Assembly: GCA_963709645.1 (NCBI GenBank)
Contig: CAVPXP010000015.1
Span: 72,310-136,309, forward strand
Source of the DNA: DYRB01 sp963709645
GTDB taxonomy: Bacteria; Pseudomonadota; Gammaproteobacteria; Chromatiales; Chromatiaceae
Direction: 5' to 3'
Length of the DNA stretch: 64,000 nucleotides
Both the position numbers and the translations under genes were made by a program. Each line of letters begins with the position of its first letter. Position 1 is the first letter of the stretch. This document shows positions 56,917-64,000 of this stretch, one piece after another. The notes below the pieces were generated by a model that did no database searches, was not told the origin of the DNA, and saw nothing but the letters and a program-made list of their open reading frames with translations.

Positions 56917-57362
56917 CTTGTGCAGCTATCTGGAGACAGGTCGGCGATGTAACGGCTGGACGTCATAGCGCGCAATTGCCCCAGAAAACCGCGCAGGATC
57001 ATAGTCCCTTCTGTCGAAAGAACTAGAAAGGGGCTGAGTTCGGCAACTCGGGTACGTATACGGCCAACGCCATCTGTTCACAAGGAGTAACACGGCCTAA
57101 GGAGATGCTGAGTAACCATCCCCCCGGCAAAGGCCGGGGCATTGGAATTCGTGAGCCGCTCAAAACGGCTAAGCGGGGTCGCTAACGCGGCCCCGCAGTT
57201 CTTGGGCCACCTGAAGGTGGCCGATCGGCGCCAGAGATTGAGCTGATCAAGGCGCCGATCTTCTAACTCCTGGTTGCGGATGTACTCCCGCACCGTCGCC
57301 TCATCCCGACCGACCGTCGAGACGAAGTATCCCCGAGCCCAGAAGTGCTGCCCAACAAAATT

Positions 57363-58942
57363 GGGTCCTGTTACGTTTCCTGTGGGTAGAGGGGTTTTCC
57401 CTGGGTCCACTGGCCCCTATGTGGAAGCGCAATTTGTAAACCTGTTGTTGTGCCTGTGGGCCCTGTGGGCGAGAGGCCCGAGAGTGTGGGCAACCTGTGG
57501 GACGCGCCGACTCGAGTCTCGCGGATTGCTGCGGTGGTGGGTGGCGCGGTCCATGGGTTGTCCACACGTCCCGTAGGGCTCGGGCCGGTCCGAAGGACTC
57601 GTCCACAAGTCCACAGGCAACCTGGCTGGGAGTATTTGCATGGATCCGACCTCGTTGTTCACTGTTGCGCTCGGGCTGCACGCCCCGTGGGCCGTTGCCG
57701 ATGTGGCCTTCGATCCCGCCGCTGGACGCATCGACTTTCAGGTCGAGTTCGTGCCGGGGAGCCGCTTCGCCTGTCCCCACTGCGCGGCGGAGCATCAGCC
57801 GGTGCATGACACCCAAGAACGCACATGGCGCCATCTGAACTTCTTCCAGTTCGAGGCGTACATCCACGCCAAGGTGCCGCGGGTGCGCTGCGACAGCTGC
57901 GCCAAGACGACTCAAGTCTCTGTGCCTTGGGCGCGCCCTCAGAGCGGTTTCACGCAGCTGATGGAGGCCCTGATCGTCACCTTGTGCCAGGCGATGACGG
58001 TGCGCCAGGTGGCGCAGCTGCTACGCGTCAGCGATATGCGCGTGTGGCGCACCCTCGATCACTACGTCGATGGCGCTCGTGCCCAAGAGGACTTCTCCGC
58101 GGTCAGCAGCATCGGCCTCGACGAGACCGCCGCACGCCGCGGCCAACACTACATCAGCTTGTTCCACGATCTCGATGCCCGGCGCCTGCTGTTCGCCTGC
58201 GCGGGGCGCAAGGCCGATGTCGTGGCCGCGTTTGCCGACGACCTCGAAGCCCACGGCGGCTGTGCCGAGAACATCCGCAACGTCTGTATCGACATGTCCA
58301 CCAGCTACCGCGCCGGTGTCGACGCGCATCTGCCCTGGGCGGCGGTGACCTTCGACGAGTTCCACGTCATCCAACTGGTCAACAAGGCCGTCGATGAGGT
58401 CCGCCGCCAGGAGGTCAAGTCCACCCCCGGCCTCAGACGTAGCCGCTATATCTGGTTGAAGGACAAGCGTGCCTGGAGCTCGCGCCAGACCGCCCAGTTC
58501 GCCGATCTCAGACACCTGAATCTCAACACCCACCGCGCCTTCCGCATCAAGGAAGCCCTGCGCGAGATCTTCCACAGCGCCACTCACCGCGAGGACGCCG
58601 AAGTGCTCCTCAACCAGTGGTACTCCTGGGCGCGCCGCTGCCGCCTCGAACCCATCAAGCAGGTCGCCAAAACCCTCAAGGATCACTGGACCGGCATCCT
58701 CAACGCATTCGACTCGAAACTGACCAATGGTCGCGTCGAGGCCGCCAACTCGCTCATCCAAGCCGCCAAGGCCAAGGCGCGCGGTTATGGCACCCTCAAG
58801 CATCTGATCACCATCGCCTACCTCGTCGCCGGAAAACTGACTCACCTACCGGCATCTCCCTTCAACCTCAAAGCATCCCCCATATCGGCATCATGAACCA
58901 AAGGGTTCCGACTCCTTGCCCACACTAAACGTAAGAGAGCCC
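57363..58942 (+). mobile_element. ISL3-family insertion sequence, complete
   Basis: 1580 bp with imperfect terminal inverted repeats of about 26 bp: GGGTCCTGTTACGTTTCCTG on the left, matched by the complement of the right end (GGGCTCTCTTACGTTTAGTG as read inward). It lies inside the IS200 tnpA remnant. The flanks AAAATT (57357-57362) and AAAAGT (58943-58948) look like a short target duplication with one change. It carries one intact transposase gene. Confidence 0.85.
57640..58896 (+). CDS. ISL3-family transposase
   Basis: DDE transposase of 418 aa, intact. The N-terminal zinc-binding part has C-P-H-C (RFACPHCAAEHQ) and C-D-S-C (VRCDSCAKTTQ). A helix-turn-helix follows (MTVRQVAQLLRVSDMRVWRT). 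The catalytic DDE domain shows IGLDETAARRGQHYI, NVCIDMSTSYRAGV with the second Asp, and the Glu in SKLTNGRVEAANSLIQ near the end, with the terminal KARGYGTLKHLITIAYL conserved in the family. The ATG at 57640 is preceded by CTGGGAG. Full length, so possibly functional. Confidence 0.93.
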   Translation: MDPTSLFTVALGLHAPWAVADVAFDPAAGRIDFQVEFVPGSRFACPHCAAEHQPVHDTQERTWRHLNFFQFEAYIHAKVPRVRCDSCAKTTQVSVPWARPQSGFTQLMEALIVTLCQAMTVRQVAQLLRVSDMRVWRTLDHYVDGARAQEDFSAVSSIGLDETAARRGQHYISLFHDLDARRLLFACAGRKADVVAAFADDLEAHGGCAENIRNVCIDMSTSYRAGVDAHLPWAAVTFDEFHVIQLVNKAVDEVRRQEVKSTPGLRRSRYIWLKDKRAWSSRQTAQFADLRHLNLNTHRAFRIKEALREIFHSATHREDAEVLLNQWYSWARRCRLEPIKQVAKTLKDHWTGILNAFDSKLTNGRVEAANSLIQAAKAKARGYGTLKHLITIAYLVAGKLTHLPASPFNLKASPISAS

Positions 58943-59050
58943 AAAAGTGCGCTTGCGCTCTCCGGATACCCGCGCGAGGTAGACCGCGTTCTTGCCCTTG
59001 GTGGACCCCACCACCTGCGACACCGCATACATTCCCCTCACTGGTTAATC

Positions 59051-59562
59051 CATTACGTCAGTTTTGATCGCACACTAGTACCCATGCAGGTCGTCGCGGA
59101 CCCCGTGGAGTAAAGTGGACCCCGGCCGGCGAAGCACCAGTGTTTGCAAGTGGCCGACTGCTATCCGTTAACCGTGTTTGAGGCCGGGGATGGCCGTGCG
59201 CGTGGCCCACCGGCGGCACCCGACCCGCTGGAGACGTAGGCGCCGCGAACAACGACGGCGGAAAAACAGCCAGGAACGGACACTGTCGAAGCGCGACGGG
59301 TGGAAAAAGCGCAGCGGTTCCACACCCGCTGCAACCACTCGAGGGTCGCCTTTTGACCGACTGCACAACGGACGCTTTACAAGCTGCCGCAGTCAACCCC
59401 GTATGCGCCTCTCACTGATTGCAGTCTCTGCCGACTCGGAGTGCATAGTGCGCGTTCCGGCGAAGGTGATCGCCCTGCGCCCCCAAGAAACTTGCGCTGA
59501 ACAGCCTCACCGCCTAGTTTCGAGCGCAGGCATGGACCAGACGACAGCCTGATCTTGCCTGT
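59051..59562. other. 512-bp stretch without a supported gene
   Basis: Region between the IS200 remnant and the DUF1254 gene. It shows only short frames with no recognisable domain, and GTGGACCC-type direct repeats near 59095-59125. It may mark the boundary of an acquired segment that carries the DUF1254 genes. Confidence 0.4.
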
Positions 59563-61176
59563 CTAATTCACCGGTGCGATCTCAGTTGGCTGCCAGGACT
59601 TGTCAAAGAACGACGGCAGCGGGCTGTAGAGGCGCAAGATGGCGAACCAGCCCTTGTCGGGGTCCGTCTGGATCCAGTTGCCGCGATCGACGCCATCGGG
59701 CTGATCGGGGCTGAACCAGACGGTGGTAGTGCCATCCTCAGCCGCCTTCGCCGCCGGTGAGGGATAGCTTTGGGAACCCGCACGCGGGTATTTTTGCGGC
59801 GTCTGCAGCATCGAGCGCGTCTGGTTGTCATAGACCGTGAACGACCAGAACGCCTTGGCCGGGATATCCTTGGGCAGCGTGACCTTGTAGGTCTTCGCAC
59901 CGTCGAAGACATCGCCCTTGGCGTCCAGGAAAGCCATCAGATACTGCGATCCGACACCGGGGATGGTCATGATCATGCCGGGGCTGTCGAGCGTGTAGCC
60001 GTAGTAGAAGGCCGTGCGTGAATCGAGTGTGCGGGCGCCGGTCGGGGGCAGCGGTTTGAACACCCCGCCCTCGAACACCGGCGGCGGGGTCTCGAAGAAA
60101 GCGCCGCCATCCCAGAGCATGTTTCCCCACATCGACCCCTCGTAATAGGCCCAGTCCGGATGAGCGCCGAAGGGGCGCCAGTTCAGCACCCGGCCGGCCG
60201 CCTGGCCGACGGCGGCGGCGTCGGTGAGGATCTTCTTCATGCGCTCGTCGGGCGCGAATTCCTTGCCCTTGACGATGCCGATGGCGGCGAGCTGGCCGGA
60301 GAGTTCCACGTCATAGCTGGTGGCGGGTTCGGCCTGGACGTTCTCGTTGATCCATTCGTAGAAGCCGAAATCGCTGGGCGGGATGGTGTTCATCGACACA
60401 TTGCTCGCCTCGACGAACTTCGTCTCGGGGATCGTCGGGTCTTCCCCGAGGCGGACCGCGCCGGTTAGTGCTTGCGCAATGCTGGTGCCGTAAGCGCCCT
60501 CCGCATAGGGGTAGATCTTCATGTTCGCCTTGACGTTCGCGACCGCCGGCTTGGGATCGTTGTCCACCAGGTAGGCGCGCGAGGCGTAAAGCACCCGGTT
60601 GGTCTTCGAATGGGCAACGAAGTAGCCGCCCTCCGGCAGCGGCCCGTCGTAGTCAGGTCCGACGATCAGGTACTTGCCGCCCCGACCGCGATCCGGTCCC
60701 GGGCCGCCGACGTCGATGATCCACGAGAACCACATGTCGTTGATCGTGCCGACGCCGTCCGACGGCTGCTCGATCACCATCGGGCCTTTTGAAAGGTCGA
60801 TGACGGAGAGGTAGTAGACCGTGTCAGCGTTTCCTGTCAGGAAAAGGGACGCCGAGTCCAGCAGTTCAGACGTGATGACGACGTCGTTGTAATCGGCGCC
60901 GATGCTCTGGAAGCCCTTGTGGAACCCCAGGGCGGACGCGCCGCGAAAGCTGTTGTTATAGACGTTCAGCGCGCGCGTGAAGTCGAGCGCATCGAAGACC
61001 TTCTGCGCGGTGTCGGCGCTGGGAGCGCCGTCTTTGAAGTCCAAGGTTCCGATCGAGGTCTCGACGCTGTCGGGTGCACCAAGCGATTCAATCGTCTCTT
61101 TCGACACTTCGGCCCCCGCTGTAGCGGCCAGGGACATGGCAAGGACAAACCCGCAGGTCATGGGGATTCGGGGCAT
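59563..61176 (-). CDS. DUF1254/DUF1214 protein, paralogue A
   Basis: Secreted protein of 537 aa. The signal peptide is MPRIPMTCGFVLAMSLAATA with cleavage expected near GAEV. The DUF1254 domain (LNVYNNSFRGASALGFHKGF, TGNADTVYYLSVIDLSKGPM) is followed by the DUF1214 domain near the C-terminus (YKVTLPKDIPAKAFWSFTVY, WFAILRLYSPLPSFFDKSW). Proteins of this family are periplasmic and of unknown function. It follows paralogue B on the same strand with 99 bp between them. An AraC regulator is divergent upstream of B. Confidence 0.88.
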   Translation of the reverse strand: MPRIPMTCGFVLAMSLAATAGAEVSKETIESLGAPDSVETSIGTLDFKDGAPSADTAQKVFDALDFTRALNVYNNSFRGASALGFHKGFQSIGADYNDVVITSELLDSASLFLTGNADTVYYLSVIDLSKGPMVIEQPSDGVGTINDMWFSWIIDVGGPGPDRGRGGKYLIVGPDYDGPLPEGGYFVAHSKTNRVLYASRAYLVDNDPKPAVANVKANMKIYPYAEGAYGTSIAQALTGAVRLGEDPTIPETKFVEASNVSMNTIPPSDFGFYEWINENVQAEPATSYDVELSGQLAAIGIVKGKEFAPDERMKKILTDAAAVGQAAGRVLNWRPFGAHPDWAYYEGSMWGNMLWDGGAFFETPPPVFEGGVFKPLPPTGARTLDSRTAFYYGYTLDSPGMIMTIPGVGSQYLMAFLDAKGDVFDGAKTYKVTLPKDIPAKAFWSFTVYDNQTRSMLQTPQKYPRAGSQSYPSPAAKAAEDGTTTVWFSPDQPDGVDRGNWIQTDPDKGWFAILRLYSPLPSFFDKSWQPTEIAPVN

Positions 61177-61275
61177 GGTGTGTTTCCTCTGGTTTCTTTA
61201 ACTGATGTCAGATGCCTTCATTGAGCCCGCACCAACGGCGGCCGGGGGAGCGTGCAGGTACCCTCGATGAACGAC

Positions 61276-62780
61276 CTATCGCACGAGTTCGATCTCACCC
61301 GGCCGCCAGGTCTTGTTGATCCAGGGCTCGAGCGGGCCATACATCCGCAGGATCGTGAACCAACTCTTGCCCGGCGACGGTCTGTAGCCAGTTGCCTGCT
61401 TTGCCGTCGGGGGCCTTGGGCGCGAAGTAGACGTCATACGATCCGTCCGGGTTTTGGGTCATGCCCTTGCTTTGACTGCCGACCGTGGGAAAGCGCTGGC
61501 TGGTTTGCAGCTGCGAGCGCGTCTGGGTGTCGTAGATCGTCACCGCCCAGAAATCGTTGACCGGCACATCCTTGGGCAGGTGCAGCTTGTAGGTCTTGGA
61601 GCCGTCGAACGGCTGCCTGTTGGAATCGAGCAGCGCCAGCGCATAGTCGGAGCCTTCGCCCGCATGCGTGGTGGCCATGGCCGGGGTGACGCCGCCCGCG
61701 TTGAAATAGTAGAGCACCCGTGCATCCAGCCCCATCGCCCCGTCCGCCTCAAAGCTGGTGTTGCGGTTGGCGAATGCGGTGGACCAGGCGCTGTCGGGGT
61801 CGTCGGGATAGATCTTCACGCCGTCGAACCGCGGATGATAGGTGATGGCGCGGGCGGTGGCGTCGCCAATGGTGGCGGCCTCGGCCAGCAGCTCCTTCAT
61901 CCGCTCGTCTGGGGCGAAGGGCTGACCCTTGACGATGCCGATGGCGGCGATGGCGCCGCGCACCTCTGGACTGATCGCGTCGATCGGCTCATCCTGGATG
62001 ACTTGATTCAGAGCTTCGAAGTAGCCGAAATCGCTCGGGAATACCGTGTTGAATGCCTTGTTCGACAGGTTGACGAATTCGGTCGCCACCGGGTTCGCGG
62101 CATCTTTCAGCGGATAGACCTTCAGATTCGACGTGATATTCTCGACCGCGGGCTTCAGCCCGTGCTTGATCGAGCCGCGCAGGAACAGAAAATTCCGATT
62201 CGTCGGCGGCTTGAGCAGGAAGTAGCCATTGGGGATTTCGTCGGTATAGCCGGGAGGGATCACCAGATAGTTGCCGCCCTTGCCCTTGTCCGGACCCGTG
62301 ACGCCCATGTTGCCGACGAAGCGCTGCCAGGCGTCGTCGAGGAATCCCAGCATGCCGGGCGGCACCTCGATCACGGTCGGGCCGTCTTGGGCGAGATCGG
62401 TGTAGGTGTAGGCGTAAAGCGTCGATGTGTTCGCTGTGACGACCAGGGTTTGGGAATCCAACAGATCTTCGAAAAGCGCGATCTTGTTCGCGCCCTTTGC
62501 CCCGGCATCGGCAAGGCCGGTGCGCACCGCGTACATCGAAACGGCGCCGATGTTGTCGAGGAACACGACCGTTCCTCGCATCCGGTCGAGGTTGTCGTAG
62601 ACGGCGGCAACGGTTGTGTCCTTGGGCACGCCGTCGAAGAACTCCAGCGTGCCGATCGAGGTTTTCGACTTGGTCGGGGATCGAGATGGAGTTCAGCGTT
62701 TCAGGGGAGACCTCAGCGCATGCCGGTCCAAGCGCGAATACCAGCGCGAACGCGCAGGCGGACGTCATCATTTGAGTCAT
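61276..62780 (-). CDS. DUF1254/DUF1214 protein, paralogue B (two +1 frameshifts)
   Basis: Second DUF1254 protein, about 500 aa after repair. The signal peptide MTQMMTSACAFALVFALGPA starts at 62780. An extra base in TTTT at 62662-62665 shifts the frame after SISIPDQVE, and the main part continues VPKDTTVAAVYDNLDRMRGT and GNYLVIPPGYTDEIPNGYFL. An extra base in CCC at 61370-61372 displaces the end, which in the right frame reads SWFTILRMYGPLEPWINKTW and stops with TAG at 61276. Both lesions are in homopolymers and look like sequence errors. It is upstream of paralogue A, likely one operon. Confidence 0.85.
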
Positions 62781-62902
62781 CGTCGATCGACCTCTGCGAG
62801 TTTTATGTTCTCTTGCAACGCTACCCGTCGTCCGCTGCCGCTTCTGCCCATTTCGCGCCAAATTCCAGGGGCGCGGCGAGGGGCGAGATGGGGAGGTGAC
62901 GG

Positions 62903-63934
62903 TTGAGCGGCAGGCTCGCGATCGTCAGGGCGGCACATTTGCGCGATTATCTGGTGGTGATGCGCCGGATCGGGATGCCGGTCGATCGTGATCTTGCGCG
63001 GTCGCGGTTGCCGCCCCACATCGAAGAGGCGCCGGACCTCTACGTCAGTGTTCCTGTTGCGATCGAGTGGATCGCGCGATGCGGCCGCGACCTGGAGCCC
63101 ATGGAACTTGGCTATCTCGGTGCCCGGCAAGCGTCTCGGGCATCCATCAAGCCCGCCCATCTGTCGGAGATGCTGGCAGCGCAGACCGGCTACAGGCGTC
63201 TGGAGGCCTTCATCCGCATCGCCTGTCGGGAGGACAATCGTCTCCAGGTGAGCCTGCGGCAGGAAGGTGATCAGACCCGCATCATCTGTGCCATGGTCGA
63301 TTTGGGCCGCCACCCCTTCATCTGCTTTGCCGAGTGGCTGAACCTGCAAGGCGTCATTTCCATCATGAGCGACCTCGCCGGACCGCACTGGTGTCCGCGT
63401 GAGCTGACCTTTGTTTCGCGCTATGCTCCGCCCGACCTCGCGCGCGAGGCCTTCCCAAACACCCGCATTCTCGTTGGCCAACCTTACCCGTCCATCCTGA
63501 TCGAAAGCGCGCTTCTGGCGCGAGTCTGTAGTGGCACGGCGACCCCTTCCGACACGACGCCCGTGTCGTTTGAGCAGGGAGGCGGGCCGAGCGGCCAGGT
63601 CGAAGCGTGGGACTTCTTGAATCTTCTGCGCATGATCCTGCAACCCTATCTGAACGGCGGGCGCCCGGATCTGTCTCTTGTCGCGGAGATTGTGGGGATG
63701 AGCCCGCGTACGTTGCAGCGCCGCCTTCAGCGGAGCGGCAGCTCCTATTCCCAGGTTCTACAGGAGGCGCGCTTCGATCTCGCGCGCAATTTGCTCGATG
63801 ACCCGGGTGCCAAGATCATCGATGTCGCCATGACGGCAGGCTATCAGAGCCCACAACATTTCACGCGCGCCTTCCGCCGCTTCACGGGCCTCACACCGAC
63901 GCGGTATCGCCGTGCACTGGTTGGAAATGCCTGA
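62903..63934 (+). CDS. AraC family transcriptional regulator
   Basis: Regulator of about 343 aa. The N-terminal arabinose-binding-type domain (HIEEAPDLYVSVPVAIEWIA, LGRHPFICFAEWLNLQGVIS) belongs to the OruR/ArgR-like AraC group, which senses an unknown ligand. The C-terminal double helix-turn-helix has LSLVAEIVGMSPRTLQRRLQ and IIDVAMTAGYQSPQHFTRAF, ending LTPTRYRRALVG, the usual AraC signature. The start is taken as the TTG at 62903, with GGGAGG seven bases upstream. It is divergent from the DUF1254 pair with 122 bp between them, so it probably controls those genes. Confidence 0.88.
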   Translation: MSGRLAIVRAAHLRDYLVVMRRIGMPVDRDLARSRLPPHIEEAPDLYVSVPVAIEWIARCGRDLEPMELGYLGARQASRASIKPAHLSEMLAAQTGYRRLEAFIRIACREDNRLQVSLRQEGDQTRIICAMVDLGRHPFICFAEWLNLQGVISIMSDLAGPHWCPRELTFVSRYAPPDLAREAFPNTRILVGQPYPSILIESALLARVCSGTATPSDTTPVSFEQGGGPSGQVEAWDFLNLLRMILQPYLNGGRPDLSLVAEIVGMSPRTLQRRLQRSGSSYSQVLQEARFDLARNLLDDPGAKIIDVAMTAGYQSPQHFTRAFRRFTGLTPTRYRRALVGNA

Positions 63935-64000
63935 ATCGCTTCAGGTCTTCCGCACCCGCCATGTTCAGGATCACTGCGGCATCATCGCCGATCTGGGCGA

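Larger units (their letters stand above)
57097..59050 (-). mobile_element. IS200/IS605-like element remnant, split by an ISL3 insertion
   Basis: Two pieces of one IS200-like tnpA flank the ISL3 element. The upstream piece (about 59033-58943) reads MYAVSQVVGSTKGKNAVYLA then RVSGERKRTF. The downstream piece (57362 to about 57120) reads NFVGQHFWARGYFVSTVGRD then EATVREYIRNQELEDRRLDQ. The N-terminal half with the H-u-H motif is missing. The 3' end carries GC-rich hairpins (57120-57139) and a terminal CTAA-GGAGATGCTGAGTAA at 57097-57115 that resembles the left end of the MITEs. Inactive. Confidence 0.8.

Noticed and set aside
61454..62899. 481-codon plus-strand frame
   Set aside because: Antisense to DUF1254 paralogue B, which has clear homology and a signal peptide once its indels are repaired.
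63898..64000. Possible 3' end of a minus-strand gene at the window edge
   Set aside because: About 34 open codons ending inside the AraC gene; too short to identify and overlapping a convincing CDS.

Overview
The window is GC-rich chromosomal DNA from a proteobacterium, most likely a gammaproteobacterium. The tilS-accA neighbourhood, yceH, valS, the MscS/YbdG-type channel and the Anbu protease module fit that group. I suspect Chromatiales/Chromatiaceae, but no photosynthesis or sulfur-oxidation marker is present, so that is inference. No rRNA, tRNA or CRISPR array was seen.

Layout. 1-5.5 kb: a partial Old Yellow Enzyme; a peroxiredoxin divergent from a TetR regulator, with three 16-bp operator-like palindromes between them; an EamA exporter; a membrane protein; a 149-bp MITE; a methyltransferase. 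5.7-11.5 kb: selO, a broken IS630, tilS, accA and a SnoaL-like gene. 11.7-15.7 kb: an Anbu module (alpha-E protein, circularly permuted ATP-grasp, Anbu peptidase) ending against a RimK-associated retropepsin. 15.8-22 kb: a small secreted protein, flavin reductase-like and tautomerase-like proteins, pyruvate kinase, an alpha/beta hydrolase and a large TPR protein. 22.1-30.1 kb: a type I restriction-modification operon (hsdM-hsdS-xre/immA-DUF4411-hsdR) with frameshifts in every gene. 30.5-38.4 kb: a truncated SDR gene, yceH, ppdK and valS. 39.2-41.8 kb: an IorAB-type molybdenum hydroxylase. 42.1-43.6 kb: an intact IS110 with a candidate bridge-RNA region. 43.6-47.1 kb: a three-gene cluster of two ATP-grasp ligases around an OvoA-like sulfoxide synthase. 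47.1-56.9 kb: mostly envelope or secreted proteins, a MscS channel, IS remnants and an AT-rich island. 57-59 kb: an ISL3 element inserted in an IS200 tnpA. 59.6-63.9 kb: two DUF1254 paralogues divergent from an AraC regulator.

The most novel-looking locus is the 43.6-47.1 kb cluster. It has the gene content expected for a sulfur-imidazole (ovothiol or ergothioneine-like) peptide pathway, with two peptide-bond-type ligases and without the methyltransferase half of OvoA. The Anbu variant and the toxin-antitoxin-like pair inside the type I R-M operon come next.

Caveat on sequence quality. Many genes carry single-base indels. Outside the R-M island most are +1 insertions in or beside short homopolymers, and they hit even accA, a housekeeping gene. 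Much of the apparent gene breakage is therefore probably sequence error, so coordinates of frameshifted genes are given as reconstructed spans.
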